This document shows, piece after piece, positions 28,928 through 39,100 of a stretch of DNA of 64,000 nt. The notes beneath the pieces are model-generated. The model searched no databases, had not been told where the DNA came from, and saw only the letters and a list, made by a program, of their open reading frames with translations. The first letter of the stretch is position 1, and each line of letters opens with the position of its first letter. Source of the DNA: Burkholderia sp. GAS332 (GTDB taxonomy: Bacteria > Pseudomonadota > Gammaproteobacteria > Burkholderiales > Burkholderiaceae). Location of the stretch: positions 4,836,001 through 4,900,000 of the forward strand of contig FSRV01000001.1 in assembly GCA_900142905.1 (NCBI GenBank), written 5' to 3'. The position numbers and the translations under genes are program-made.

Positions 28928-29584
28928 ATGAGCCTGCGCATCCTGCTCGCCGACGACCATGCGGTGGTTCGCCAAGGCGTCCGCCAGTTGCTGCTCGACC
29001 GCGGCGTCGCGCGCGAAGTCACCGAGGCGCAAAGCGGCGCCGAAGCGCTCGAGGCCGTCGCCCAACACAGCTACGACGTGGTGCTGCTCGACATTTCGCT
29101 GCCCGACATGAATGGCGTCGAAGTGCTCAAGCGCCTGAAGCGCAAAGCGCCGCGCGTGGCCGTACTGATGTTCTCGATGTACCGCGAGGACCAGTACGCC
29201 GTGCGCGCGCTAAAGGCAGGCGCGGCCGGCTATCTGTCGAAAACCGTCGACGCCGCGCAGATGATCGGCGCGATCCAGCAGGTCGCGGCGGGCCGTAAAT
29301 ACGTCAGCCCGGCCATGGCTGAAGCGCTGGCGGACTACGTCTCGTTCGACGGCGAACAGTTGCCGCACGAAAAGCTCTCGGACCGTGAATATCAGACGCT
29401 ATGCATGCTGGCGTCCGGCAAGCGGCTGACGGATATCGCCATGGCGTTATCGCTCTCGGTAAAGACGGTCAGTGTGTACCGCACCCGGCTGCTCGAAAAA
29501 ATGAAGCTGCGCAATAACGCCGAGCTGACCTTCTATGTGATGAGCAACCGTCTCGTCGATCTGAATCCGGCGATGGCCGGCTGA
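28928..29584 (+). CDS. NarL/LuxR-family response regulator
   Basis: 218 residues from the ATG at 28928, 10 bases after the kinase stop. The receiver has the acidic pocket ADDH, phospho-acceptor Asp55 in LLDISLPD and Lys105 in LSKTVDA. The C-terminal LuxR helix-turn-helix reads LSDREYQTLCMLASGKRL and MALSLSVKTVSVYRTRLLEK. It would act as the transcriptional output of the adjoining kinase. The target genes are not evident; the dyad upstream of the operon is a candidate site. Confidence 0.93.
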   Translation: MSLRILLADDHAVVRQGVRQLLLDRGVAREVTEAQSGAEALEAVAQHSYDVVLLDISLPDMNGVEVLKRLKRKAPRVAVLMFSMYREDQYAVRALKAGAAGYLSKTVDAAQMIGAIQQVAAGRKYVSPAMAEALADYVSFDGEQLPHEKLSDREYQTLCMLASGKRLTDIAMALSLSVKTVSVYRTRLLEKMKLRNNAELTFYVMSNRLVDLNPAMAG

Positions 29585-29870
29585 AGCCATTTCTCTGCGC
29601 TCACTGAATAGCGTGCGATCGTCGCCGAGGCGATCGCAAGAGAGCGATTCCCACCCAGATTGAGGATGCCGCGGGCGAAAGCTTTGCTGCGCGCTGGAAA
29701 TCCGCAGACAAACGTTACGCCCGAATTGCCTCCGCCTGGCATTTTCCGCCCTCCCGACAGACCGCACAGACATCGTCCCAAAATGGTGCAGAGGCGTGCA
29801 TCCGTTAAAATCGAGGGTTTCCCCGACATTCGGCGCGCAAGATGCGTGCACAACTGGAGACCCACCGCCA

Positions 29871-31271
29871 ATGTCCCTGTTTCGCAAGAAGAGCGTCGAG
29901 CACATGATCGCCGCGAGCGCCCAGAACGCCGGGCTGAAGAAAGCGCTTGGCGCGCTCGATCTGACTTTCCTCGGCGTCGGCGCCATTATCGGCACCGGCA
30001 TTTTCGTGCTCACCGGCACGGGCGCGGTTCAGGCCGGCCCGGCGCTGATGGTCTCGTTCCTGATCGCGGCGGTTGCCTGTGGGTTCGCCGCGCTCGCCTA
30101 TGCCGAGTTTGCGTCGACGATTCCGGTCGCGGGCTCCATCTATACGTATTCGTACGCGACGCTTGGCGAACTGGCCGCGTGGATCATCGGCTGGGACTTG
30201 ATGCTCGAGTATGGGTTGGCCACTTCAGCCGTGTCGGTCGGCTGGTCGGGCTATCTGCAATCGCTGTTGTCGGGTTTCGGCGTGAGCTTGCCGGTTGCGC
30301 TGTCGGCGGCGCCTGGCGCCTTGCCGGGGCACGAAACGTGGTTCAACCTGCCCGCTTTCCTTGTGATGATGGCGATTACGGCACTGTTGTCGCTTGGCGT
30401 GCGTGAATCCGCGCGGATCAACAACATCATGGTGGCGATCAAGGTGATCGTGGTGCTGCTGGTGATTGGCGTGGGCGTTTTCCACGTGACGCCGGCGAAC
30501 TGGCATCCGTTCATGCCGAACGGCTGGAACGGCGTGTTCGGCGCGGCGGCGGTGATGTTCTTCGCGTTCATCGGGTTCGATTCGGTGTCTTCCGCTGCGG
30601 AAGAAGTGAAGGATCCGAAGCGTGATCTGCCGATTGGGATCATTGCGTCGCTGGGCGTGTGCGCGGTGCTGTACGTTGCTGTGGCGGCTGTGGTCACCGG
30701 TATCGTGCCGTCGGCGCAGTTCGCGAATATCTCGCACCCGGTGTCGTATGCGTTGCAGGTAGCGGGACAGAAGTGGGTTGCGGGCTTTATCGACCTTGGC
30801 GCTGTGCTGGGCATGCTGACGGTGATTCTGGTGATGGCTTATGGCCAGACGCGCGTGATTTTTGCGATGTCGCGGGATGGGTTGTTGCCGGCGAAGCTTT
30901 CGAAGGTGCATCCGAAGTTTGCTACGCCGTTTTTTACGACGTGGCTTGTGGGGATTTTCTTCGGGTTGATTGGCGCGCTGGTGCCGTTGAATGTGCTGGC
31001 TGAGCTGATCAATATTGGCACGTTGGCCGCGTTTTCGATGGTGTCGATTGCGGTTCTGGTTTTGCGGAAGACGCATCCGGACTTGCCGCGGGCGTTTCGG
31101 TGTCCTGGTGTGCCGGTGGTGCCGGTGTTGGCTGTCGCCTCGTGTTTGTTTTTGATGGCTAATCTTCAGGCGGTGACCTGGGTGGCGTTTGTGGTTTGGT
31201 TACTGATTGGGATGGTCATTTATTTTGGGTATTCGCGGCGGCATTCCAAATTGGCTCAAATGAAAATTTGA
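29871..31271 (+). CDS. Amino acid permease (APC family, cationic amino acid transporter-like)
   Basis: 466 residues from the ATG at 29871. The family start KALGALDLTFLGVGAIIGTGIFVLTGTGAV is seen, then about 12 helices with FFAFIGFDSVSSAAEEVKDPKRDLP, which is typical of YfnA/CAT-type amino acid/polyamine/organocation carriers. The coding composition shifts along the gene. The first half is C-rich at third positions, whereas from about 30.6 kb to the stop the coding strand becomes strongly G/T-rich (Leu as TTG, Gly as GGG or GGT). It ends at repeat island A. Confidence 0.9.
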   Translation: MSLFRKKSVEHMIAASAQNAGLKKALGALDLTFLGVGAIIGTGIFVLTGTGAVQAGPALMVSFLIAAVACGFAALAYAEFASTIPVAGSIYTYSYATLGELAAWIIGWDLMLEYGLATSAVSVGWSGYLQSLLSGFGVSLPVALSAAPGALPGHETWFNLPAFLVMMAITALLSLGVRESARINNIMVAIKVIVVLLVIGVGVFHVTPANWHPFMPNGWNGVFGAAAVMFFAFIGFDSVSSAAEEVKDPKRDLPIGIIASLGVCAVLYVAVAAVVTGIVPSAQFANISHPVSYALQVAGQKWVAGFIDLGAVLGMLTVILVMAYGQTRVIFAMSRDGLLPAKLSKVHPKFATPFFTTWLVGIFFGLIGALVPLNVLAELINIGTLAAFSMVSIAVLVLRKTHPDLPRAFRCPGVPVVPVLAVASCLFLMANLQAVTWVAFVVWLLIGMVIYFGYSRRHSKLAQMKI

Positions 31272-32140
31272 GGGTTTTTGCCTGCGCGGCGCTTGTACTT
31301 TTGTGCGCCTGCGGCGTTGGATCTTGCTTGATTTTTTTGCCTGCGCGGCGCTTTTTGGTTGTGGCCTTACGGCGTTGGCCTTTCCTTGATTTCTTGTCGG
31401 TCTATTAGCGTTGCCCCTGTGCGGGGCGGCACCTACTTTTCTTTGCCTGCTGCAAAGAAAAGTAGGCAAAAGAAAGCAGCTCGAACCCCCTGCTAAGCGG
31501 GTCCCCCGCACAGCTACGGTAGTGGTGCATCTGGAATCTGTGCTCTCGCACATTCGGCCCTGGTGACAAAGCCGTCATACTTCCGGCGGCGCTGCGCGCG
31601 CCGAACGGTACTTCATAAAACCGCCTGCTGCGGTTTTGTTCTCTCATTTTGACCGGCACCACGGCCGCGTGTGGACCTCACCGTCTAATTGCTTGGGCGC
31701 CTCGCCGAGGCGAAGCCGACGGCCTCCACCGCGCTAAACGAAGCCCCCGGTTTCCCATGCAGACCCGTCCGCGACGCACGCAGTGCGGAGTGGGAGCTGA
31801 TGAGTCCTTTGTCACTGACGCTGAAGGTGCGAGGGCACGGATTCCAGATGCACCACTACCGTGGCTGCGCGGGGGACCCGCTTAGCAGGGGCTTCTAGCC
31901 GCTTTCTTTGCTTATCTTTCTTTGCGGCGGCAAAGAAAGTAAGTGCCGCCCCGCACAGGGGCAACGCTAATAAACCACTAACAAAGCAAGGAAAGGCCAA
32001 CGCCGCAGGCGCACAGACCAACAAGCGCCGCGAAGGCAAACAAACCAGGCAAAACCCACCGCCGTAGGCAAACAACCAAAACCAAGCGCCGCAGGCACAC
32101 AACCCAATAGCGCGCCCAAGCAATTTGTGCTTTACTTTTC
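31272..32140. repeat. Composite repeat island A
   Basis: A non-coding island made of two arms in opposite orientation. Arm A1 is about 31378-31612 and arm A2 about 31707-32016; both carry the core GGGTCCCCCGCACAG and TGGTGCATCTGGAAT. Degenerate units of about 60 bases (TTTGCCTGCGCGGCGCTT) lie on the outer sides. Within the arms are hairpins such as CTTTTCTTTGC/GCAAAGAAAAG and GCCCC/GGGGC. A1 is near-identical to the reverse complement of 40691-40925, and A2 to that of 40196-40504. Short open frames in it are not considered genes. Confidence 0.88.
31615..31640. terminator. Hairpin in the centre of island A
   Basis: AAAACCGC and GCGGTTTT pair around CTGCT and are followed by GTT on the plus strand. 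It is terminator-like on both strands and lies between the arms. Confidence 0.5.
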
Positions 32141-32264
32141 GGCAGACCCATAAAAAAGATCCACACAAGCAGCGAACCCGCAGGACCCTCATCGGACCCC
32201 ACGAACAGGTAGCTGAAAGCAGGAAAAACAAAGGTCCGGTTTCACCCCATAAGGAGACAACTTC

Positions 32265-32783
32265 ATGGCGATCAGCATCAGTCTGACGGTGAACGGCGCG
32301 CCCATCAGCGCCTCAATCGACCCTAACACCCTGCTTGTTCAGTTCCTTCGCGATCAGCTCCGCCTCACCGGCACGCACGTCGGCTGCGATACCGCCCAGT
32401 GCGGCGCATGCACCGTCCATCTGAACGGCCGCGCGATCAAGTCCTGCAACATCCTCGCAGTCCAGGCCGAAGGCGCAAACATCACCACCATCGAAGGGAT
32501 CGCCCAAAACGGCACCCTCCACCCGATGCAAGCCGCCTTCAAACACTGTCACGGCCTGCAGTGCGGTTTCTGTACGCCCGGCATGGTGATGAGCGCGATC
32601 TCGCTCGTCGAGCGTCAGCCCAACCTCACCGGCGACGACGTGCGCGCCCAGCTCGACGGCAATCTGTGCCGCTGTACGGGATATCACAACATCGTCAAAG
32701 CAGTCCTCGAAGGCGCCGAAGGCATGAAATCCTCCGGCACGGCCCAAGCCAATGCGCCGGCCACCGCCCAAGCCACCGCCTGA
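32265..32783 (+). CDS. Molybdenum hydroxylase small subunit, 2 x [2Fe-2S] (CoxS-like)
   Basis: 172 residues, start preceded by AAGGAGACAAC. The plant-type cluster Cys are 41, 46, 49 and 61 ([16 protein letters not shown]). The second cluster Cys are 100, 103, 135 and 137 (QCGFCTPGM and LCRCTGY). The subunit carries electrons from the molybdenum site to FAD in xanthine oxidase/CO dehydrogenase-type enzymes. It is the first gene of the cluster; large and FAD subunits follow. Its 5' part has normal codon use although it adjoins island A. Confidence 0.95.
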   Translation: MAISISLTVNGAPISASIDPNTLLVQFLRDQLRLTGTHVGCDTAQCGACTVHLNGRAIKSCNILAVQAEGANITTIEGIAQNGTLHPMQAAFKHCHGLQCGFCTPGMVMSAISLVERQPNLTGDDVRAQLDGNLCRCTGYHNIVKAVLEGAEGMKSSGTAQANAPATAQATA

Positions 32784-32793
32784 GGAGACGACG

Positions 32794-35175
32794 ATGAACG
32801 CACCCGACACCCACCTCATCGGCGCCTCCGTCGAACGTAAGGAAGACTATCGGTTCCTCACGGGCAACGGTCAGTACACCGACGACATCGTCCTGCCGCA
32901 GCAAACCTACGCGGTATTCCTGCGCTCGCCGCACGCGCACGCAAAAATCAACAGCATCGATATCGCCGCGGCCAAACAGTCGCCCGGCGTCGTCGCGATC
33001 TTCACCGGCGCAGACATGGCCGCGGAAAACGTCGGCGGACTGCCGTGCGGCTGGCTGATCCACAGCACCGACGGCAAGCCCATGAACGAGCCGCCCCATC
33101 CGATCATCGCGCACACGAAAGCGCGCCACGTCGGCGATCAGGTCGCACTGGTGATCGCCGATTCGATCAAGGCCGCGAAAGACGCCGCCGAGCTGATCGA
33201 GGTCGATTACGACGTGCTGCCGGCCGTGGTCGACACCGCGCACGCGGCCGATCCGGGCCAGGCCGCCGTTCACGACGAAGTGCCGGACAACGTCTGCTAC
33301 AACTGGGGCCATGGCGACAAAGCCGCGACCGACGCCGCCTTCGCCAAAGCCGCGCACGTCACCACGCTCGACATCGTCAATAACCGGCTGATCCCGAATG
33401 CGATCGAGCCACGCGCAGTCAACGCGAGCTATTCGACGCAGGACGACAGCTACACGCTCTACGTCGCCAACCAGAATCCGCATGTAGAACGCTTGCTGAT
33501 GGCCGCGTTCGTGCTGTCGCTGCCGGAATCGAAACTGCGCGTCATTGCGCCGGACGTCGGCGGCGGCTTCGGATCGAAGATTTTCCTGTATGCCGAAGAC
33601 GTCGCGCTGACGTGGGCATCGAAGAAAATTCGCCGTCCGATCAAATGGACCGCCGAGCGTTCGGAAGCGTTCGTCTCCGACGCGCACGGCCGCGATCACG
33701 TCACCAAAGCCGAACTGGCGATGGACGCCGACGGCAAGTTCCTCGCGATGCGCGTTCATACGATCGCCAACATGGGTGCGTATCTGTCGACCTTCGCGTC
33801 GAGCGTGCCGACCATCCTGTATGCGACGCTGCTCGCCGGCCAGTACGCAACGCCCGCCATCTACGCCGAGGTGAAAGCGGTCTTCACCAACACCGTCCCG
33901 GTCGACGCCTATCGCGGCGCAGGCCGTCCGGAAGCGACGTATGTCGTCGAGCGTCTGGTTGAAACCGCCGCGCGCGAGATGAAACTCGATCCGGCGGAAA
34001 TCCGTCGCCGCAATTTCATCCGCACGTTTCCGTATGCAACGCCAGTCGGCCTCACCTACGATACCGGCGACTACGACACCACCCTGAACCGCGCGCTCGA
34101 ACTCGCGGACGTGAAGGGTTTCGCCGCGCGCAGGCAGGAGTCAGAAAAGAACGGTAAGCTGCGCGGCCTCGGTTACTCGTGCTACATCGAAGCCTGCGGC
34201 CTCGCGCCGTCAAACATCGCCGGCGCACTCGGTGCACGCGCCGGGCTCTTCGAAGTCGGCCAGATTCGCGTGCATCCGACGGGTTCCGTCACCGTGTTCA
34301 CCGGCTCGCACAGTCACGGCCAGGGGCATGAGACAACCTTCGCACAAGTGGTCGCGGACCGGCTCGGGATTGCGCTGGAAAGCGTCGAGATCGTTCACGG
34401 CGACACCGGCCGCATTCCGTTCGGCATGGGCACGTATGGCTCGCGCTCGATCGCGGTCGGCGGTTCGGCGATCATGAAAGCGCTCGACAAGATCGAAACC
34501 AAGGCGAAGAAAATCGCCGCGCATCTGCTTGAAGCCGCGGCGGAAGACATCGAGTTCAAGGACGGCATGTTCCGCGTCGCAGGCACGGATCGCACCAAGG
34601 CATTCGCCGACATCTCGCTTGCTGCGTATGTGCCGCACAACTATCCGCTCGACGTGCTCGAACCGGGTCTCGAAGAATGCGCGTTCTACGACCCGAGTAA
34701 CTTCACGTATCCGGCAGGTTCGTACGTCTGCGAAATCGAGGTCGATCCGGAAACGGGCGTCAGCCGTATCCAGCAGTTCACCGCGGTCGACGATTTCGGC
34801 AACGTGATCAATCCGATGATTGTCGAAGGCCAGGTGCATGGCGGGCTCGGTCAGGGTATCGGCCAGGCGATGCTGGAGCGCTGCGTGTACGACAACGAAA
34901 GCGGCCAGTTGCTATCCGGCTCCTACATGGACTACGCGATGCCGCATGCGTCCGATCTGCCGAACTTCACCGTCGAAACCGTGAAGGGCACGCCTTGCAC
35001 GCACAATCCGCTCGGTGTGAAAGGCTGCGGCGAGGCGGGCGCGATTGGCTCGCCACCGGCGGTGATCAACGCGATCCTCGACGCGCTCGCGCCGCTCGGC
35101 GTGACCGACCTGCAAATGCCGGCGACGCCGCATCGCGTGTGGTCCGCGATCCACGCTGCCAAGCAACCCCACTGA
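32794..35175 (+). CDS. Molybdenum hydroxylase large subunit, form II CoxL type
   Basis: 793 residues from the ATG at 32794, 10 bases after the small-subunit stop. The active-site loop is AYRGAGR (372-378), as in form II CoxL enzymes. True aerobic CO dehydrogenase (form I) has AYxCSFR there, so CO oxidation is unlikely. The base-catalyst Glu747 lies in GCGEAGAIG, and VGGGFGSK supplies the molybdopterin contact. Relatives oxidise aldehydes or N-heterocycles; the substrate cannot be told from sequence. The gene order small-large-FAD differs from the classic coxMSL. Confidence 0.93.
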   Translation: MNAPDTHLIGASVERKEDYRFLTGNGQYTDDIVLPQQTYAVFLRSPHAHAKINSIDIAAAKQSPGVVAIFTGADMAAENVGGLPCGWLIHSTDGKPMNEPPHPIIAHTKARHVGDQVALVIADSIKAAKDAAELIEVDYDVLPAVVDTAHAADPGQAAVHDEVPDNVCYNWGHGDKAATDAAFAKAAHVTTLDIVNNRLIPNAIEPRAVNASYSTQDDSYTLYVANQNPHVERLLMAAFVLSLPESKLRVIAPDVGGGFGSKIFLYAEDVALTWASKKIRRPIKWTAERSEAFVSDAHGRDHVTKAELAMDADGKFLAMRVHTIANMGAYLSTFASSVPTILYATLLAGQYATPAIYAEVKAVFTNTVPVDAYRGAGRPEATYVVERLVETAAREMKLDPAEIRRRNFIRTFPYATPVGLTYDTGDYDTTLNRALELADVKGFAARRQESEKNGKLRGLGYSCYIEACGLAPSNIAGALGARAGLFEVGQIRVHPTGSVTVFTGSHSHGQGHETTFAQVVADRLGIALESVEIVHGDTGRIPFGMGTYGSRSIAVGGSAIMKALDKIETKAKKIAAHLLEAAAEDIEFKDGMFRVAGTDRTKAFADISLAAYVPHNYPLDVLEPGLEECAFYDPSNFTYPAGSYVCEIEVDPETGVSRIQQFTAVDDFGNVINPMIVEGQVHGGLGQGIGQAMLERCVYDNESGQLLSGSYMDYAMPHASDLPNFTVETVKGTPCTHNPLGVKGCGEAGAIGSPPAVINAILDALAPLGVTDLQMPATPHRVWSAIHAAKQPH

Positions 35176-35197
35176 GATCCTGAGCGGAGCATTCGAC

Positions 35198-35995
35198 ATG
35201 TATTCATTCGAGTATCAACGCGCGACGGATCCGAAAGCGGCCGCCGCAGCCGTTACCGCCGACAGCAACGCGAAGTTTCTCGCCGGTGGGCAAAGCCTGT
35301 TGCCGACCATGCGTCTGCGTCTCGCGCAGCCCTCGCAATTGATCGACGTCACGAGGATTCCGGCGCTTAAATCGATCACGGTCGATGCCGGCAAGGTGAC
35401 CGTCGGCGCCGCGGTCTGTCACGCGGACGTCGCCGATCATGCCGACGTTCGGCGCGTGTTGCCGGCTCTCGCGGACCTCGCCGGGCACATCGGCGATCGC
35501 CAGGTGCGTGCGCTCGGCACCATTGGCGGTTCCCTCGCGAACAACGATCCGGCCGCCTGCTATCCGGCGGCGGCGATGGCATTGGATGCGACCATCGTCA
35601 CCGATCGGCGACGAATCTCGTCGAGCGATTTCTTCGTCGGCATGTATGAGACCGCATTGGCGCCCGACGAGTTGATCGTGGCCGTCGAGTTTCCGGTACC
35701 CGAACGCGCGGCCTACGAGAAATTCCGCAATCCGGCTTCGCATTTTGCGCTGGTCGGCGTGTTCGTCGCGAAGTTCGCGAGCGGCGTTCGGGTCGCGGTG
35801 ACGGGCGCGGCGGCTTCGGTATTTCGACTGCCGGAACTGGAAAGCGCGCTATCGGCGAATTTCACGCCCGAGGCCGCGCGAGCGGTGACCGTATCCGATG
35901 CCGACCTGAACACCGATATGCACGCGAGCGCCGAATATCGCGCGCATCTGATTCCGGTGCTGGCCGCGCGTGCGGTGACGAAGGCGAACGGTTAG
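35198..35995 (+). CDS. Molybdenum hydroxylase FAD subunit (CoxM-like)
   Basis: 265 residues. FAD-contact motifs are AGGQSLLPTMRLRLA (near residue 30) and TIGGSLANNDPAACYPAAAMAL (near 110, only part quoted of the fold). The C-terminal CO-dehydrogenase flavoprotein domain follows. It accepts electrons from the iron-sulfur subunit and passes them to the respiratory chain or another acceptor. It lies 22 bases after the large-subunit gene and completes the catalytic heterotrimer. Confidence 0.93.
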   Translation: MYSFEYQRATDPKAAAAAVTADSNAKFLAGGQSLLPTMRLRLAQPSQLIDVTRIPALKSITVDAGKVTVGAAVCHADVADHADVRRVLPALADLAGHIGDRQVRALGTIGGSLANNDPAACYPAAAMALDATIVTDRRRISSSDFFVGMYETALAPDELIVAVEFPVPERAAYEKFRNPASHFALVGVFVAKFASGVRVAVTGAAASVFRLPELESALSANFTPEAARAVTVSDADLNTDMHASAEYRAHLIPVLAARAVTKANG

Positions 35996-36078
35996 CAATC
36001 CTTGTAGTTGGCGGCTGACGTCGCGCGCCTCGGCATGGCGCGTCAGCCTCGTTCCCGCCCTACGCTGTCCGTCACCGT

Positions 36079-36210
36079 TGGGACTGGGACTGGGACTGGG
36101 GCTGGGGCTGGGACTGGGACTGGGGCTGGGGCTGGGGCTGGGGCTGGGGCTGCGGCTGCGGCTGCGGCTGCGGCTGCGGCTGCGGCTGCGGCTGCGGCTG
36201 CGGCTGCGGT
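36079..36210 (+). repeat. G-rich hexanucleotide arrays between FAD subunit and CoxD genes
   Basis: About ten units of GGGACT/GGGGCT are followed by about eleven of GCGGCT. They fill nearly half of the 293-base gap 35996-36288. The plus strand has many GGG/GGGG runs at regular spacing and could form G-quadruplexes. No gene is supported here; the low-complexity frame through it runs out of frame into the next gene. Confidence 0.9.
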
Positions 36211-36288
36211 CATGATCTTCTTACCTGTCGCGCCGCGGCCGCGCCGCCCGGCGCCTCACCCGTTTCATCGTGCGGATTCAGGAACACC

Positions 36289-37176
36289 ATGCAGCCTGCT
36301 TCAATCGACGACACCCTTACGCAACTCGCCGCCCAAAAATACTTCGCCAGCCGCGAACTCGCGACCGCGTTGTATCTCGCCCTGCGCATGGAGCGGCCGT
36401 TGTTTGTCGAAGGCGAGCCGGGTGTCGGCAAGACCGAGCTCGCCAAAGCCGCGGCGGGGATGCTCGGCACCTCGATGCTGCGGCTGCAATGCTACGAAGG
36501 ACTCGACACGGCCAGCGCGCTTTACGAATGGGACTACCCGCGCCAGATCATGGCGCTGCGTCTGGCTGAAGCCGCCGGCGAGCGGCCCGGCAACGACACG
36601 CTCTATCGCAGCGAATTCCTGCTGAAGCGTCCGCTACTGCAAGCGCTGATGCCCGACGAAAATCATCCGGGTGCACAGCGCGTGCTGCTGATCGACGAGA
36701 TCGACCGCGCCGACGAACCGTTCGAAGCCTTCCTGCTCGAGCTGCTTTCAGACTTCCAGGTATCGATTCCCGAGTACGGCACGGTTCGCGCGGCGCAGCC
36801 GCCGCTGGTTGTAATGACGTCGAACCGGACGCGCGAAGTCCACGACGCGTTGAAACGCCGTTGCCTGTATCAATGGATCGGCTATCCCGAGCGCGATCGT
36901 GAACTGGAGATCGTCGCCGCGCGTGCGCCGCAGACATCGGCTGAACTGCAACGGCGCGCGGTCGATTTCGTGCATCGCCTGCGCGGCATGGATCTGTTCA
37001 AGGCGCCCGGCATCGCCGAAACGATCGACTGGTGCCGCGCGTTGGAAGCGCTATCCGTGACGGAGCTCGATCCGCAATCGGTGCAGAACACCCTGGGTGT
37101 GCTGCTCAAGTATCAGGACGATCTGGCGCGCGTCGATGCCGCGCAGATCGCGCAATGTCTCGCGGTGCGGGAGTAA
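36289..37176 (+). CDS. MoxR-type AAA+ ATPase, CoxD-like
   Basis: 295 residues. Walker A is GEPGVGKT (42-49), Walker B LLIDEIDRAD, and the sensor region VVMTSNRTREVHDALKRRC. CoxD-type chaperones act with CoxE to mature the copper/molybdenum or sulfurated molybdenum centre of the large subunit. It is the first gene of the accessory block coxD-E-G-F, which follows the catalytic subunits after the G-rich repeat. Confidence 0.93.
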   Translation: MQPASIDDTLTQLAAQKYFASRELATALYLALRMERPLFVEGEPGVGKTELAKAAAGMLGTSMLRLQCYEGLDTASALYEWDYPRQIMALRLAEAAGERPGNDTLYRSEFLLKRPLLQALMPDENHPGAQRVLLIDEIDRADEPFEAFLLELLSDFQVSIPEYGTVRAAQPPLVVMTSNRTREVHDALKRRCLYQWIGYPERDRELEIVAARAPQTSAELQRRAVDFVHRLRGMDLFKAPGIAETIDWCRALEALSVTELDPQSVQNTLGVLLKYQDDLARVDAAQIAQCLAVRE

Positions 37177-37181
37177 CGGCG

Positions 37182-38513
37182 ATGACACTGGCAACGGACG
37201 GAGACCACGATGCCTCGGCTGGCAGCGGAGCATCCGCAGGCGAGGCCCGCGCGCGGCCGATGAATGCCGCAATCGACACGTCAGCCGCACCGCTCGATAC
37301 GCCCATCTTGGCCCGCAACGTCGTGCACTTTGTGCGTGTGCTGCGCGGGGCGGGCTTGCCGATGTCGCCGGCACAAGCCGTCGATGCGCTCGCCGCGCTG
37401 CACTGGATCGACCTCGGCCGCCGCGACGACGTGCGCGCCGCGCTCGCCACGCTATTAGTCTGCGCGCCGGACGAACGCGACCTCTTCAACGCCGCCTTCG
37501 ATCTGTTCTGGCGCGACCCGGATTGGGAAGGCAAGCTACGCGCGCTGCTGTTGCCGAAAGTCCGCGATGGTCTGCCGCCGCCCAAACGCAACAACCGTCT
37601 CGCTGACGCGCTTGCCGTACGCACGCAGCCTTCGCCGCACCGCAAAGCGCCACAAGAAACTGAACAACACGAACTGCACGCGCACGTCACCTTCAGTGCT
37701 GAAGAGCGGTTGCGTCATCGCGATTTCGACACGCTTTCCGCTGATGAATGGCGCACGTTGCGGCATCTGATCCGCGGCCAGCGTCTACCGCTTGCCACCG
37801 AACCGACGCGCCGCCTGAAGGCCGCCTCGCACGGCACGCATGCTGATTTGCGCGCCAGCGCGCGGCACGCGGTGCGCGCGGGCGGCGACTGGACGGTGTG
37901 GAAGTATCGCGCGGCAGTCGAACGCAAACCACCGCTGGTATTGCTGCTCGATATTTCCGGCTCGATGAGCAACTATTCGCGCGCCGTGCTGTACTTCTGC
38001 CATGCGCTTCTGCAATCGCGCGAGCGCCTGCAGGTGTTCCTGTTCGGCACGCGCCTGACCAACGCGACGCGCGCGCTGCGCGAGCGCGATCCCGACGTGG
38101 CAATCGCGACGCTCACTGATCAGGTGGTCGACTGGTCGGGTGGCACACGCATCGGCGCGGCGCTCGCCGAATTCAACCGACGCTGGGCACGCCGAGTGCT
38201 GACTGGCCGGGCCACGGTGCTGCTCGTGACCGACGGCCTGGATCACGAAGCGATCGACGTGCTCGACACCGAAATGGCCCGCCTGCGCCGCTTCGCCCAC
38301 CGTATCGTGTGGCTCAACCCGCTGCTGCGTTTCAGCGGTTTTTCACCGAAAGCGCGCGGCGTGCAGGCGATCCTGCCGTATGTCGACGCGCATCGTCCGG
38401 CACACAATCTAGACAGTCTGGCAGCGTTCGGCCACGATCTCGCGCAACTCACGCGCGCACCTCGTCTCACCGTATCCGCCACGACAACCGCGGGAGCAAC
38501 ATCATGGAATTGA
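37182..38513 (+). CDS. CoxE-like VWA domain protein
   Basis: 443 residues from the ATG five bases after the CoxD stop. The C-terminal half is a von Willebrand A domain with metal-site residues Asp257, Ser259 and Ser261 in LLLDISGSMSNYS, and DGLDHEAIDVLDTEM further on. The N-terminal half is helical and Arg/Ala-rich. CoxE partners the MoxR ATPase in maturation of molybdenum hydroxylases. The last 10 bases overlap coxG, so translation is likely coupled. Confidence 0.93.
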   Translation: MTLATDGDHDASAGSGASAGEARARPMNAAIDTSAAPLDTPILARNVVHFVRVLRGAGLPMSPAQAVDALAALHWIDLGRRDDVRAALATLLVCAPDERDLFNAAFDLFWRDPDWEGKLRALLLPKVRDGLPPPKRNNRLADALAVRTQPSPHRKAPQETEQHELHAHVTFSAEERLRHRDFDTLSADEWRTLRHLIRGQRLPLATEPTRRLKAASHGTHADLRASARHAVRAGGDWTVWKYRAAVERKPPLVLLLDISGSMSNYSRAVLYFCHALLQSRERLQVFLFGTRLTNATRALRERDPDVAIATLTDQVVDWSGGTRIGAALAEFNRRWARRVLTGRATVLLVTDGLDHEAIDVLDTEMARLRRFAHRIVWLNPLLRFSGFSPKARGVQAILPYVDAHRPAHNLDSLAAFGHDLAQLTRAPRLTVSATTTAGATSWN

Positions 38514-39100
38514 GTGAAACCCATACGCTGCCGGTGTCTCAGCAGCGCGCCTGGGACGCGCTGAACGATACCGAAATCCTGCGCGCGTGCATTCCCGGCT
38601 GCGAAAGCATCGACCCGGACGGCGAAAATGCGTACGCGGTGGTGCTGAGCGCGTCGGTCGGTCCGGTGAAGGCGCGCTTCAAAGGGCGTATGCTGCTGAC
38701 CGACATCGAGGCGCCGAACACCTACACCATCGTTTTCGAAGGTCAGGGTGGTGCGGCGGGCTTCGGCAAGGGCACTACGCACGTCACGCTCGAACCCGAG
38801 GGCGACGCCGCGACGAAGCTCACGTACACGGCGACGGCACAGGTCGGCGGCAAGCTCGCCCAGATCGGTTCGCGGCTGGTCGACGGCGCGGCGCGTAAAC
38901 TCGCGGGCGAATTTTTCAAGCGCTTCGGCGCGCAGGTCGGCGGCGACGCTGAGGGCGAAACGCCCCCGGATCGCAGCGAAACTGCAGCCGCCGACGCGCC
39001 GGTGCAGAATACGGAATCGAATGAGGCCACGGACACGGAGTCCGACGGCGACGGAACGAAGAGGAAGAAATCATGGACAGCGTGGATCTCGAGGTCCTGA
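38504..39100 (+). CDS. CoxG-like SRPBCC protein
   Basis: 198 residues from the ATG at 38504 inside the end of coxE. An SRPBCC/START-type fold is suggested by LPVSQQRAWDALNDTEILRACIPGC and the later YTATAQVGGKLAQIGSRLV. A Glu/Asp/Thr-rich tail of about 50 residues follows. CoxG proteins anchor CO-dehydrogenase-type enzymes at the membrane. The tail overlaps the start of the xdhC-like gene by 28 bases. Confidence 0.9.
   Translation: MELSETHTLPVSQQRAWDALNDTEILRACIPGCESIDPDGENAYAVVLSASVGPVKARFKGRMLLTDIEAPNTYTIVFEGQGGAAGFGKGTTHVTLEPEGDAATKLTYTATAQVGGKLAQIGSRLVDGAARKLAGEFFKRFGAQVGGDAEGETPPDRSETAAADAPVQNTESNEATDTESDGDGTKRKKSWTAWISRS

Noticed and set aside
31272..32140. Insertion sequence or retron in the repeat islands
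   Set aside because: No transposase or reverse transcriptase frame, no target duplication and no terminal repeat of a known IS family is visible.
32794..35175. Aerobic CO dehydrogenase (form I CoxL)
   Set aside because: The active-site loop is AYRGAGR, not AYxCSFR, so the Cys that binds copper in true CO dehydrogenase is missing.
36008..36625. Frame with Gly-Thr, Gly-Ala and poly-Ala runs
   Set aside because: It is produced by the hexanucleotide arrays and then runs out of frame over the coxD-like gene; there is no ribosome site.
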